A stretch of DNA of 64,000 nt from Chloroflexota bacterium (GCA_019873685.1 JAIOAT010000008.1:1-64000), one strand, 5' to 3'; shown: positions 33,756-42,991, counted from the stretch's first letter. The notes: generated from the sequence alone by a model not told the origin. Numbers and translations: made by a program.

Positions 33756-35144
33756 CTACCCGGCCACGCCCTGCAGGATGGCCGCCAGGGCGGCCAGCGC
33801 CAGGCCGGTCGCCAGCAGCAGCGGGAAGGGGAATAGATTCGCCTGCTTGAGCCGGAAGCGCACAAAGGCGGCATGGAAGAGGAACAACAGCAGGTAGCCC
33901 AGGACAGTTGTCCAGGCGGCGGCGGGGTAGCCATAACGGGGGATGAGGGCCACATTGAGGGTGATATTGGCTGCCGCCGCCAGAATCGTCCCCAGCGAGA
34001 TCGTGCCGGTGCGCTTTGCGTAGTATTCCAGGTTGACGTAAAAGGTGTGCGGCAGCATGAAGAAGCAGCCCGCCATCACCACCGGGATGATCGCCAGCCC
34101 TTCGCGGTATTCCGGCGGCGTCACCAGCCGGGCCAGCGGCGGCCCGACGACGATCAGGATGGCGGTAGCCATGGCAAACAGCAGGGTGTACTGCCCGGCG
34201 CGGGTGCGTACCGCCGCGTGGATGGCGGTGCAGGCGTTAGAGTCGCCCTCCCGCTCTGCACGGGCCATCTGCTCAAAGAACCAGGGCACCCAGGCGCGGT
34301 TGGCCCCGGCCCACAGCACAAAGACTACACTGCCGATCTGGTAGGCAAAGCTGTAGACGCCCGCCGCCCCCAGCCCGGCATACTGGCCGATCAGCACGCG
34401 GTCAAACTGGCTCAACAGCAGCCCGGCCAGCAGGTGCGGAATCAACGGGACGCTGTAGGCCAGGGCGTAGCGCCAGGCCGCCCGGTCGAGGGGGCGCCGT
34501 CCGCGCCACAGCAGCCCCGCTCCCAGCGCCAGCCCTCCTCCCCCGCTGACCAGGGTGATGCCCAGGGCGCGGGCCAGCGCCCCGTCCACGTCCGGCAGCC
34601 GACCCGGCAGCATGGCGATAAGGGCGAGCGATAGCGCGATACGCAGAACAGCCAGCCCCAGGCTGACCACCGTATACAGCCGGTAGCGGTAGGCGTAGAG
34701 CCAGACTTCCAGGACAATCTCGATGACAAAGAGACCTGCCGCCGCGCCCGCCGCCAGCAACACCAGCCGCCGCTCGATGCGGAAGAGCGCCGCCAGTGTC
34801 TCCCCCGGCAACAGGGCCAGCCCGCCCAGCGCCGCCAGCGCCGTCAGCGTTCCCAGCGTGGCGATGGCAGAGAGAAACTGGCGGAAGCGCCGATCATCAT
34901 AGTCGTAGCGGGCGCGGCCCACCGCCCGATCCAGCCGGAGCGTAATCGTGCTGTGGAAGATCGTCATCCAGGTGAGGAACAGGGCTACCGCCCCGTACTC
35001 CTCCGGCGTCAGCAGCAGGGCGAAAACCGGCATGAAGAGGAAGTCGAGGCCTTTTTGCAGGGTATGGCCGGTCACATACCACAGGGTGGCGCGGGCCGGG
35101 CGGCTTTCCAGGGCGTGCTGGCCGCGGCGCAGGACGGCGATCAT
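33756..35144 (-). CDS. Polysaccharide flippase (Wzx/MATE-like)
   Basis: This 462-residue protein has about twelve to fourteen membrane helices and the oligosaccharide-flippase pattern: TLWYVTGHTLQKGLDFLFMPVF, LLTPEEYGAVALFLTW, then YSVPLIPHLLAGLLLSQFDRVLIGQY. It should move lipid-linked glycan across the membrane. Its ATG overlaps the upstream gene stop (ATGA), so it belongs to the operon 37119-33756. A TTG two codons earlier is less likely. It is the last gene of that operon. Confidence 0.87.
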   Translation of the reverse strand: MIAVLRRGQHALESRPARATLWYVTGHTLQKGLDFLFMPVFALLLTPEEYGAVALFLTWMTIFHSTITLRLDRAVGRARYDYDDRRFRQFLSAIATLGTLTALAALGGLALLPGETLAALFRIERRLVLLAAGAAAGLFVIEIVLEVWLYAYRYRLYTVVSLGLAVLRIALSLALIAMLPGRLPDVDGALARALGITLVSGGGGLALGAGLLWRGRRPLDRAAWRYALAYSVPLIPHLLAGLLLSQFDRVLIGQYAGLGAAGVYSFAYQIGSVVFVLWAGANRAWVPWFFEQMARAEREGDSNACTAIHAAVRTRAGQYTLLFAMATAILIVVGPPLARLVTPPEYREGLAIIPVVMAGCFFMLPHTFYVNLEYYAKRTGTISLGTILAAAANITLNVALIPRYGYPAAAWTTVLGYLLLFLFHAAFVRFRLKQANLFPFPLLLATGLALAALAAILQGVAG

Positions 35145-36229
35145 CGACAACTATCCTCACTCCCCGCCATCCGGACGCCGATCGCGGTCAGGAAGCGGGC
35201 CAGTTCCGCCGGGAGAGGGGCGTCCTCCGCGCCGACGAGCCAGGCTTCCGCCGCCGGGTTGAGCCAGCGCGTGGTGTGCAGGACGCTGGATGGCCCGGAA
35301 GCCACCGCCTCCAGCGCCGCTCCCAGCCGCGCGACGATCAGTTCGGCGGGGATGGCCCGCGCCAGCACGTGGATGCCCTCTTCTGCCGCCAGCAGCCGGA
35401 CGGGGTCCTGCTGGTCGCGCGGGTGGGCTTTGAGCAGCACCTCCCGGTCCTGCTCCCGCCAGGCCCGGATCAGGCCGCGCAGGCTTGCCAGCAGCGCTGG
35501 GGTCAGCCCTGATGAATGAGGGACGCAGATCAGGGCGGCGCGGGTCAGCCCCTGCCAGCCGGAGGAGCCGCCCTCTGGCGGGGTGAAGAGGCCGATGAGC
35601 GCCTCCACTTCCTGCGGTGAAAAAGCCGGGCGCGGCAGGGCGTAGCAGGGCAGCCGTCGCAGGGCAGCGCCGGCATGTTCCGGGAAGGTCAGGTAGGCGG
35701 CCTGCAACAGACTGAAGCCACCCATGCTTTCCAGGCGTTCAAAGCGCCGCCCGTAGACCAGCGGGAAGAGCGCCGTCAGCCGCCGGGCATGGGTGCGCTC
35801 CGGCGGCTGGCGATCCACGTAAGCCGCCAGGCCATCTTCGATGGCGTACAGGCGGCAAGCGGGGCTATGCTGGAGGGCTTCCGCCGCGATCTGCTGGACA
35901 TCCGGGCGCATGTCATTGAACAGGTAAACGGCCTGCGGCGGGTGGGTGGCCAGCAGGCGGCGGGCGTGACGGACGGCGGTGAGCAGCGGCAGGTGGGCGG
36001 TGAGGCGGCGCAGCGGATACGGCAGGCGCGGGGCATCCTGTGCACCGGGGAGCAGGATCGCCCGGCCCGGCGCGGGCAGCAGCCCCGCCAGCCCATCGAC
36101 GGTGCGGCCTGCCCCCTCGAAATCGTTGAACACCGCCAGCCATGGCGGAAGACCCGGCTCAGCCCGGATCAGGCTGAGGCTGTACAGGATGTGCAGGGGG
36201 GTATGAGCCAGAAAGAGGCGGATGGTCAT
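35141..36229 (-). CDS. Polysialyltransferase-family-like glycosyltransferase
   Basis: This 362-residue soluble protein begins MTIRLFLAHTPLHILYSL, the start typical of alpha-2,8-polysialyltransferase and related GT52-like proteins. It has VLLKAHPRD in the second half, matching the KxHP motif, and SGPSSVLHT near the end matching the conserved Ser region. The family transfers sialic or other sugars from CMP or nucleotide donors. No sialic acid synthesis genes are in the window, so the donor is uncertain. It overlaps the GT2 stop by one base (TGATG) and the flippase start by four. Confidence 0.72.
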   Translation of the reverse strand: MTIRLFLAHTPLHILYSLSLIRAEPGLPPWLAVFNDFEGAGRTVDGLAGLLPAPGRAILLPGAQDAPRLPYPLRRLTAHLPLLTAVRHARRLLATHPPQAVYLFNDMRPDVQQIAAEALQHSPACRLYAIEDGLAAYVDRQPPERTHARRLTALFPLVYGRRFERLESMGGFSLLQAAYLTFPEHAGAALRRLPCYALPRPAFSPQEVEALIGLFTPPEGGSSGWQGLTRAALICVPHSSGLTPALLASLRGLIRAWREQDREVLLKAHPRDQQDPVRLLAAEEGIHVLARAIPAELIVARLGAALEAVASGPSSVLHTTRWLNPAAEAWLVGAEDAPLPAELARFLTAIGVRMAGSEDSCR

Positions 36230-37119
36230 CAGTAGAGCAGCCTGGCGCCAATGCGCCGCAGATAGCGGACGGTCGCCGGGCGGATCGGGCGGCGTTCCCG
36301 GCGCAGCAGGGCGCGTTCCGCCCACAGCGCGCCCAGCACCCCCAGCGCCACGCCCGGTCGCCGGGTCCTGACCAGCGCCGCCACCGCCCAGATTAGCGTC
36401 GTGGTCAGCGGGTAGGGCAGCGGCAGCAGCCGCCAGGCCATGCGGGCCTTGTTGAGGCTGTGGCGCTGCCAGTATTCGACCGCTTCCAGGCGGCCCTCCG
36501 GCGCGGCATAGTGGTGGGCGGCGACTGTCGGCAGGTAGACGATCTCCCACCCGGCGTCAATCAGGCGCAGGCTCAGATCGATCTCCTCCATGGCGTAAAA
36601 GTAGCGCTCCGGGTAGACCTCCGGGCCGTCCAGAGCCGCCGCGCGCAGGGCGTGCGCTGTGCCCAGAAAGTAGGGGGCCGGGGTGGGTGCGGTCAGGGCG
36701 CGGGCGTAGGCTTTGTCGGGGTAAGGCAGATGGCGTTCATCGAGCTGGCCATCCGGGTGCAGGATGCGCCCGCACAGCCCGCCGCAGCACGGATTAGCGG
36801 CGAAGTACGCCACGATCCGGGCGACCTCCTGCGGGGTAGCCCAGGCGGCGTCATCGTCGATGAAGACCAGCACATCGCCCCCGGCCAGCCTGATCCCCAG
36901 GTTGCGCCCGCCGCAGACGCCCAGATTGTGCGGCGCATGTTCCACGCGGAGGCGGGCGCGATCGTCCGGCGGGGGAAGGCGCAGGGCTTCCTGCGGGTCG
37001 TTGTTGATCAGGATGACCTCATAGGGCGCGGGCAGGCCCTCCTGACGGAAGATCGACTCCAGGCAGCGGTAGAGATCATCCTGGCGTCCGTAGGTAAGGA
37101 CAATGAAGGAAAGCTGCAT
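36229..37119 (-). CDS. Glycosyltransferase family 2
   Basis: This 296-residue GT-A protein starts MQLSFIVLTYGRQDDLYRCLESI. It has the donor-binding VLVFIDDD at residues 83-90 (metal-binding Asp cluster D88-D90) and FYAMEEIDLSLRLIDAGW, where the ED-type acceptor motif lies. A hydrophobic segment near the C-terminus may tether it to the membrane. It is the first gene of a tight operon with the polysialyltransferase-like protein and the flippase. The sugar is unknown. Confidence 0.88.
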   Translation of the reverse strand: MQLSFIVLTYGRQDDLYRCLESIFRQEGLPAPYEVILINNDPQEALRLPPPDDRARLRVEHAPHNLGVCGGRNLGIRLAGGDVLVFIDDDAAWATPQEVARIVAYFAANPCCGGLCGRILHPDGQLDERHLPYPDKAYARALTAPTPAPYFLGTAHALRAAALDGPEVYPERYFYAMEEIDLSLRLIDAGWEIVYLPTVAAHHYAAPEGRLEAVEYWQRHSLNKARMAWRLLPLPYPLTTTLIWAVAALVRTRRPGVALGVLGALWAERALLRRERRPIRPATVRYLRRIGARLLY

Positions 37120-37358
37120 AGCGGGCGTCCCGTCCGGCGCTCAGGTTAAGCCTGCCTTATTATAGACGCGCAGTCCCATCCTGACATGCTGGCCGCAGCC
37201 GGGAGGTCAGGAGGCCGCGAAGAAAGTGACAGGCGGCAAGCAACAGGAATACGGTCGCTACGACGCCCGACCTCTTGCGGCAGCGGGACGGATCGTTTAC
37301 TGTTGGACCAGCGTGGATCGCGGGGGCGACTTCCCCCGCCTGGTTATGAGGTGAAGCG

Positions 37359-37751
37359 ATGCGTGACGTAATCAAAGCCTCCGACGCCCCGAAGGCCATC
37401 GGGCCGTATTCACTGGGGATCAGAATCGGCAATCTGGTTTACACCGCCGGGCAGGCAGCGGTTGACCCGGCTACCGGTCGCCTGATCGAGGGCGACATCA
37501 AAGCTCAGACCGAGCAGACGATGAAGAACCTGGAAGCCATCCTCAGGGCGGCGAGCACTTCCCTGCGCCATGCGGTCAAGACGACCGTCTACCTGCACAA
37601 CATCGCCGACTTCGCCGCCATGAACGAGGTGTACGCCCGCTGGATCGACCCGGAGAAGCCGCCGGTGCGGACGACCGTCGGCGGGTTGGATTTGCCGCTG
37701 GGGGCTCTGGTGGAGATCGAGGTGGTGGCCGACGCGAGCGCGGGCGGCTGA
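37359..37751 (+). CDS. ridA: RidA family enamine/imine deaminase
   Basis: This 130-residue protein has the RidA pattern APKAIGPYSLGIRIGNLVYTAGQ, TMKNLEAIL, and KPPVRTTVGGLDLPLGALVEIEVVA. The Arg of PVRTTV is the catalytic residue that binds the substrate carboxylate. RidA hydrolyses reactive 2-aminoacrylate and related enamines from PLP enzymes. GAGGTG lies before the ATG. Nothing nearby is functionally linked, and a strong hairpin follows. Bases 37120-37358 upstream hold no other gene I can support. Confidence 0.92.
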   Translation: MRDVIKASDAPKAIGPYSLGIRIGNLVYTAGQAAVDPATGRLIEGDIKAQTEQTMKNLEAILRAASTSLRHAVKTTVYLHNIADFAAMNEVYARWIDPEKPPVRTTVGGLDLPLGALVEIEVVADASAGG

Positions 37752-37776
37752 CGCCTCAGCAGAGAGCAGGAGGAAG

Positions 37777-37820
37777 CCCCAGGCCGCCGGTGACGATCCT
37801 CGCTCACCGGCGGCCTGGGG
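37777..37820. terminator. 17-bp perfect hairpin after ridA
   Basis: The arms 37777-37793 and 37804-37820 are perfectly complementary with a 10-base loop. It is 26 bases past the ridA stop and has no T-run after it, but the stem is very strong. Confidence 0.75.
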
Positions 37821-37941
37821 ATGTGGAATAGGGTAGCACCCATTTCAAATGTGGAAAAGTGGAGACGGAGTGCAATAGTCGGCATTCACGCCAATACAAG
37901 CCAATAGTTATCAAATTTTAGTGTAATAACTTTACTCGTCA

Positions 37942-37970
37942 CTGACCTATTTGCTCGAATTAAGTATAAT
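37942..37970 (+). promoter_or_regulatory. Promoter for the secreted protein gene
   Basis: CTGACC at 37942-37947 (four of six matches to TTGACA) and TATAAT at 37965-37970 are separated by 17 bases. Transcription would start near 37977, giving a leader of about 308 bases to the ATG at 38285. Confidence 0.6.
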
Positions 37971-37993
37971 AATATCATAAATAATATGATATT
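37971..37993. promoter_or_regulatory. AATATCAT/ATGATATT palindrome at a start site
   Basis: Perfect 8-bp arms 37971-37978 and 37986-37993 with a 7-base centre directly follow the -10 box. The position over the expected start site is that of a repressor operator. Random occurrence in AT-rich DNA is possible. Confidence 0.4.
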
Positions 37994-38284
37994 CTATACA
38001 ATATTTCATGTCTTTTTTAGATCTGCTTTTATTGTCTTGCCTTATATTATTCATGGGATTGTGATAGTAGCACCTACTCCGCAACTCATCATCGTGATAC
38101 TTCCACTGCAACCACACGTTGTTAGTTCATCGCTGCATGCCGGTTTTCCTTCGCAACTATCATTGCACGATTAAGCCTCGAACAATAGGAAAGGAGGATG
38201 CGTCATAGATTACAGACAGATGAACTAAGGCATGAGGCAGGATTTTATTTCCAACGCGCTGGGAAAGCATCTGGGGGGAATCAT

Positions 38285-39379
38285 ATGAACAGCCAGCACG
38301 CCTTTTCTGTACTCCTGAAGTGCACGTTAGTGATCATGGTTGTTTTCGCTGGGTTGCTACCTGTGTCCGAGAATGTGGCGGCCCAATCCGGAGGAACCAC
38401 ATATCCACTACGAGAGGAATTCGATAATCCGAGTGCATTCCAGTACACAGCCCCTGACCGTGTCTATATTTCCGGTGGGCAAGTAATCTGGAATGTCAGC
38501 CGAGCTGCACCTTATCCGCAATATGTTTATCGCAGCATTCCGGAATTCAGCGGCGACGTCAGGTTGACAGTCCGCGGACAGGTCAACTGGTACAACAACA
38601 ACTGCGGCGTCTGGGCCGGGATTGGCGATGGCTTTGGCGGACAACACCGTGGCGAAGCAACAGCAGTCAATTTCGGTTTTCTCGGCGGCGGGTGTGGCCC
38701 AGTGCAACCAACGACCCTACCAGGTACGATTGTCGGGGGAGCCGGCACCTATGCTTGGGACTATGGTGAAAGTACCACCTGCAACTTCTGGGGTAACTGG
38801 TTGCGCATCAACCCGGGCGTTCCCTACGAAGCGACATTAATTGTATCCGGCGGAACAGCGACTCTGCGGGTCCCCGGTGCGCTTGGGGCAACTCAGGCCA
38901 ACGGTATCCCGCCATTCTATTCCGGTCCATACAATACGCTATTCGTTGGTATAACTGGTGGTGGAGACTGGCCATCTTGCTCCGGAACCATTGACTACAT
39001 CGAGGTTGAGCCATTGTCCACGTTGGTATCTCTGGACATTAAACCTGGTAGCCAACCGAATGCCATCAACTGCCAGAATCGGAATGCGCTGGTCCCCGTT
39101 GCGGTCCTGACCACGGAGAATTTCAACGCAGTGACAATTGACCACACAACAGTCCGTTTTGAAGGTGCAGCAGAGTTCCATACCAACCAGCGGACAGGGG
39201 AATCACAGCGCCATGAAGAGGATGTCGATGGAGACGGAGACATCGACCTCGTATTCCATTTCAGATTTGCTGACACGAACCTAGGTTGTTCTTCGACAGA
39301 AGGCACCCTCACAGGCTATACCTACAGTGGCAGAGTGATACGTGGTACTGACTCGATCTGGGTGAACCCAGCCAATTAG
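38285..39379 (+). CDS. Secreted beta-rich protein with C-terminal DVDGDGD domain
   Basis: This 364-residue protein has a signal peptide ending near ENVAAQ. A beta-sandwich-like region of about 220 residues follows (REEFDNPSAFQY, then DVRLTVRGQVNWYNNNCGVW and GGAGTYAWDYGES), similar to concanavalin/laminin-G folds. The last 110 residues, VSLDIKPGSQPNAINCQNR, ALVPVAVLTTENF and EDVDGDGDIDLVFHF, match a domain common in exported proteins of Chloroflexota and Planctomycetota, with a probable Ca-binding loop. GGGGGG lies 6 bases before ATG 38285. Expression is probably controlled from the AT-rich region upstream. The ligand is unknown. Confidence 0.78.
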   Translation: MNSQHAFSVLLKCTLVIMVVFAGLLPVSENVAAQSGGTTYPLREEFDNPSAFQYTAPDRVYISGGQVIWNVSRAAPYPQYVYRSIPEFSGDVRLTVRGQVNWYNNNCGVWAGIGDGFGGQHRGEATAVNFGFLGGGCGPVQPTTLPGTIVGGAGTYAWDYGESTTCNFWGNWLRINPGVPYEATLIVSGGTATLRVPGALGATQANGIPPFYSGPYNTLFVGITGGGDWPSCSGTIDYIEVEPLSTLVSLDIKPGSQPNAINCQNRNALVPVAVLTTENFNAVTIDHTTVRFEGAAEFHTNQRTGESQRHEEDVDGDGDIDLVFHFRFADTNLGCSSTEGTLTGYTYSGRVIRGTDSIWVNPAN

Positions 39380-39566
39380 AGGTTGAGTTGATCCCTCCAA
39401 ATCGGACTGGAACCACAACAAAAGGGTAATTGGCCTGAGGACATACGCGCTTGGGAGCAACCGCATGGTTGCTCCATTTTTATCTGCTGAAACCTGAGAT
39501 TGCGCTCCAGCATCGCTGCACTATGGCAGCCCTGTGCTGTGCCAACATCCCCTATCCCGCTTGTCC

Positions 39567-40670
39567 CTACCCCCCGATCACCTGCAGCTCGCGCGGGAAG
39601 GTCGTCAGCGACTCCGCGCCGTCCGGCGTAATCAGCACGTTATCCTCAATGCGCACCCCGCCCACACCCGGCAGGTAGACGCCCGGCTCCACCGTGAACA
39701 CATGGCCCGGCTCCAGCAACTGCGTGTTCCCTTCGCGGATGTAGGGGCCTTCGTGCACCTCCATGCCCAGGCCGTGCCCGGTGCGATGGGTGAAGTACGC
39801 CCCCAGCCCGGCCTTCTCGATCTCCGCGCGGGCGGCGCGGTCAACCTCCTGGCAGGGCACGCCCGGCCCGGCGGCCCGCCGCCCGGCAGCGTTGGCCGCG
39901 TAGACCGCCGCGTAAGCCTCCCGCAGGCGCGGGTCCGGCTCCCCCAGGGCGAAGGTGCGGGTGATGTCGGACGTGTAATGGTCATAACTGATGCCGAAAT
40001 CAAAGAGCAGCAGGTCGCCTTCGCGCAGGGGGCGGTCGCCCGGCACGCCGTGTGGCAGGGCGCTGTTCGGCCCGCCCAGCACAATCGGCGAAAAGAGCAA
40101 TTCACCCCCGCCGCGCTGCAACATGGCGATCACCAGAGCGTTGGCGATCTGGCGCTCAGTCATACCGGGCCGTACGGCTCCGATCACCTCCTGCAGAGCG
40201 TCCTGGCTGATGGCGATCGCCCGGCGCAGGGCGGCCACCTCGGCGGCATCCTTGCGCAGCCGCAGCGCGGCCAGCGCATCCCCGGCGTCAGTGATGATGC
40301 TCCCCGGCGCATGGCGGGCGATCAACTGCACCTCGTTATAGCGCATCCGCAGCCCTTCCACGCCCAGCCGCTTGCCGGGCATGTCCAGCGCCGCCAGCGC
40401 AGCATGTACGGCTCCGTCCGGTCCATCGGTGTCGGTGTAGGTGAAGAGCTGGATCGGGTACGGCGGGCTGGCCAGCTTATCCTGCTCCAGGGCGGGCAGG
40501 ACGAAGACCGGGTCTCCGGCGGGCGGGTAGAAGCCGAACAGTGGGCGTTCCATCAGGTGGAACTCCTGCCCGGTCAGGTAGATCATATTGGAGCCGGGGA
40601 CAAGCGCGACGGCGTCCAGCCCCGCGCTGGCTACGATCTGCTGGAGGGTCTGCAAGCGTGTCGTGTACAT
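39567..40670 (-). CDS. M24 family metallopeptidase (Xaa-Pro aminopeptidase-like)
   Basis: This 367-residue protein has a creatinase-like N-terminal domain and a pita-bread catalytic domain. The five metal ligands are visible: Asp in LLLFDFG, Asp in TSDITRTF, His in HRTGHGLG, Glu in TVEPGVYL and Glu in VRIEDNVL. Such enzymes cleave X-Pro bonds with two Mn or Co ions in the cytoplasm. AGAGG lies upstream of the ATG. It is followed after 82 bases on its upstream side by an MFS gene in the same direction. Confidence 0.9.
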   Translation of the reverse strand: MYTTRLQTLQQIVASAGLDAVALVPGSNMIYLTGQEFHLMERPLFGFYPPAGDPVFVLPALEQDKLASPPYPIQLFTYTDTDGPDGAVHAALAALDMPGKRLGVEGLRMRYNEVQLIARHAPGSIITDAGDALAALRLRKDAAEVAALRRAIAISQDALQEVIGAVRPGMTERQIANALVIAMLQRGGGELLFSPIVLGGPNSALPHGVPGDRPLREGDLLLFDFGISYDHYTSDITRTFALGEPDPRLREAYAAVYAANAAGRRAAGPGVPCQEVDRAARAEIEKAGLGAYFTHRTGHGLGMEVHEGPYIREGNTQLLEPGHVFTVEPGVYLPGVGGVRIEDNVLITPDGAESLTTFPRELQVIGG

Positions 40671-40752
40671 TGATCACTGCCTCTGGGCGTCAGATGAGCG
40701 CAACTACAGCCAAGCGTAGCAACGGAGCGGGATTCGGGCAACCGAAGCGCGG

Positions 40753-41919
40753 CTACTCCTGCCGCACGAACAGGATCACCACCCCCAGCGCCAGCAGGTA
40801 GGCCAGCGCCGCGGCGGCAGCATTGACGCCGATTCCTCCGGCGAAGAGGGCCGTCCCCAACGGCGCGCCTAGCATACGCCCGAAGGAGACAAAGGCCACA
40901 TTGCCGGCCAGCAGCGTCGCCCGGCGCTCCGGAGCGATCTCCGTCATCAGGGCGATGCTCGTCACCAGCGTCGCCTCAAACGTCAGGTAGAACAGGAACA
41001 GCCCCAGCAGGCTGCCCTCCACGCTGCTTCCCAGCGCCGGCAGGGCCAGGGCGCTCAGGATACTGGCTCCCGCGCCCATCGCCACGGCCCGCCGCTTGCC
41101 CAGCCGGTCAACCACGCCGATGACCAGCCCTTCGCCGCCCAGTTCCGCCACGCCGATCACCATCGATGCTGCGCCCAGCGCTGCGATTTGCAGGCTGAAG
41201 GCGTTCTCCAGCCACACGCCAAAGACGATGCTGACCAGCTCATTGGCAAAGGTGATCAGCAGGCTGACGCTCAGCGCGGCCAGAGCAGAACGGTGAGTCA
41301 GCAGGTCGCGGATGGCTTCCAGCAGCGCGGGCGGCTGACCGCCCGATCCACGCCCGCCGCTGACCAGTCGCGCCAGCAGGACGCTACAACCGACCAGCAG
41401 CGCCGCCAGCCAGGGAAAGGCCGCGTTCCAGCCGCTGCGCGCGATCAGCCAGCCGGCCAGGGGGATTCCCACCAGGTATGCCGCTGACCAGGCCAGCTCG
41501 GTCAGACCGATGGCCAGGCCCCGCCGCCGGTAATCTACCCGATCGCCTACATAAGCCTGCATGGACGTGTCAAAAACGATCTTGCCCGCGCCCAGCAGCA
41601 GCATCCCACCGAACAGCGCGCCATAGACCGGCAGGAGTGTCATCAACAGCAGGGCAGCGATCACCGCACCGAGGCCGATCAGCATTCCCGCCCGGCGCCC
41701 GCGCCGATCAGCGATCACGCCAAAGGCCGGGCCGAGCAGCCCCAGGCTGGAACGGGCGGTGATGGCCAGCGCCACAGCCTCCAGGTCCACGCCCAGCCCG
41801 CGGGCGATGGTCGGCAGGAAGGGGTAAACCAGCCGGTAGGCGGTATTGATCAGGGTGCGGGTGACGGTGATGGTGACGATCTGGTAGCGCAGGCGGGCAG
41901 GTTGGCGAACAGCGGTCAC
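40753..41919 (-). CDS. MFS transporter
   Basis: This 388-residue protein has twelve predicted helices and the loop 2-3 motif GVIADRRGRRAG characteristic of the major facilitator superfamily, with a related copy GVVDRLGKRRAV between helices 8 and 9. The start is GTG 41919 with AAAGGAG 5 bases upstream. It lies 24 bases after the double-Nudix gene in the same direction and is probably co-transcribed with it. Its substrate is not evident; drug-type efflux is most common for this size. Confidence 0.87.
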   Translation of the reverse strand: MTAVRQPARLRYQIVTITVTRTLINTAYRLVYPFLPTIARGLGVDLEAVALAITARSSLGLLGPAFGVIADRRGRRAGMLIGLGAVIAALLLMTLLPVYGALFGGMLLLGAGKIVFDTSMQAYVGDRVDYRRRGLAIGLTELAWSAAYLVGIPLAGWLIARSGWNAAFPWLAALLVGCSVLLARLVSGGRGSGGQPPALLEAIRDLLTHRSALAALSVSLLITFANELVSIVFGVWLENAFSLQIAALGAASMVIGVAELGGEGLVIGVVDRLGKRRAVAMGAGASILSALALPALGSSVEGSLLGLFLFYLTFEATLVTSIALMTEIAPERRATLLAGNVAFVSFGRMLGAPLGTALFAGGIGVNAAAAALAYLLALGVVILFVRQE

Positions 41920-41943
41920 GGGGTCTCCTTTGGACGGCGAGCG

Positions 41944-42951
41944 TCAGCGGATATGTGGCCAGCCGCCGCGATCCAGATAATCGCGCATGATCTGGCTGAT
42001 GGCTGCCAGGCGTGTTTGCGCCAGCACCTGCTCGACCGGCAGAAAAGCCACCGCCGAGTTCTCATCGTCCGCGCCTTCCGGGATGAGCCGCCCGCCGGTC
42101 ACGCGGCAGGCGTATGCTGCGCCCACGCCATGAACCGCATCACCGTTGGGATAGGTGATGTAGAACAGGCGCGGATCGCTATAAAGACCCACCAGCGCAT
42201 ACGGCTCGACGATCAGGCCGGTTTCCTCCTGCACCTCGCGGACGACGGTGGCCGGACAGGTTTCGCCCAGATCGCTAAAGCCGCCGGGGAAGTCCCAGCA
42301 GGCGAAGTCGGCGCGGTAGGTCATCAGGATGTAACCGCGGTCATCCTCCACGATGGCCAGCGCGCCGGGCAGAATCACTGTGTCGTGACCGACGGCAGTC
42401 CGCAGTACAGGATAGTACGAGCGCAGCGGCGGAAAGGACTCGACCGGCTCGATCTGTGGCGGTTCCCCGGCGCGGGCGCGCAGGGCGCATGTCACCATCT
42501 CCTGATGGGAGGGATGCGTCCGGCGCAGGAAGTCTTCCGGCGCGATGAAGAAGGCCGTCAGCGTCTCGCCGCCGTCGGCCTGGAGCGCGCCGCCAGCCGC
42601 CTCCCCCCAGAAGATAGCCGTCCACTGCTGAACCTGATCGCCATTGGGATAGCGCAGGTTGTAACGCGGATGAGTCAACACCCCGGCCAGCCCTCGGATT
42701 CGGGCGGTGATGCCCGTCTCCTCCAGCACTTCCCGCCGGGCCGTCTGGAGCAGGGTCTCACCCGGTTCCATCGCCCCGCCGGGGATGCTCAGCCAGTCGA
42801 AGTCATAGCGCGTCTGGGCCAGGATGCGCCCCTGCGCGTCAAAGATTACGGCGCTGGCGTAAACCAGATAGATCAGCTGGCTGCCGACCTTGCCGCGCAG
42901 CCATTTGACATAGCCATCGGCCAGCGACTGAGGCGGTTCTTTTGTCTTCAT
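41944..42951 (-). CDS. Tandem double-Nudix hydrolase
   Basis: This 335-residue protein contains two complete Nudix domains. The first box is at residues 59-81 (GAMEPGETLLQTA then REVLEETGI) and the second at 224-246 (GFSDLGETCPATVV then REVQEETGL). Both keep the full GX5EX7REUXEEXGU pattern, so both may be active. A YPNGD segment follows each box. Nudix enzymes hydrolyse nucleoside diphosphates linked to other groups. A substrate cannot be assigned. The gene is divergent from the tRNA-Ala promoter and precedes an MFS gene. Confidence 0.87.
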   Translation of the reverse strand: MKTKEPPQSLADGYVKWLRGKVGSQLIYLVYASAVIFDAQGRILAQTRYDFDWLSIPGGAMEPGETLLQTARREVLEETGITARIRGLAGVLTHPRYNLRYPNGDQVQQWTAIFWGEAAGGALQADGGETLTAFFIAPEDFLRRTHPSHQEMVTCALRARAGEPPQIEPVESFPPLRSYYPVLRTAVGHDTVILPGALAIVEDDRGYILMTYRADFACWDFPGGFSDLGETCPATVVREVQEETGLIVEPYALVGLYSDPRLFYITYPNGDAVHGVGAAYACRVTGGRLIPEGADDENSAVAFLPVEQVLAQTRLAAISQIMRDYLDRGGWPHIR

Positions 42952-42991
42952 AAGCCTCCCTGATCGGCGCGGCGGGCGTGGCGGCGCGCCC

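Larger units (their letters stand above)
37752..38284. other. Long AT-rich intergenic region
   Basis: This 533-base gap between ridA and the secreted protein gene is strikingly AT-rich. It holds the ridA terminator at 37777-37820, the promoter at 37942-37970, the small palindrome at 37971-37993 and a curious Cys-rich minus-strand frame at 38051-38170. A plus frame at 37986-38174 has no ribosome site and is not called. Confidence 0.5.

Noticed and set aside
37986-38174. 62-residue hydrophobic plus-strand frame
   Set aside because: It has no ribosome site, starts inside a palindrome, and AT-rich DNA easily yields such hydrophobic frames.
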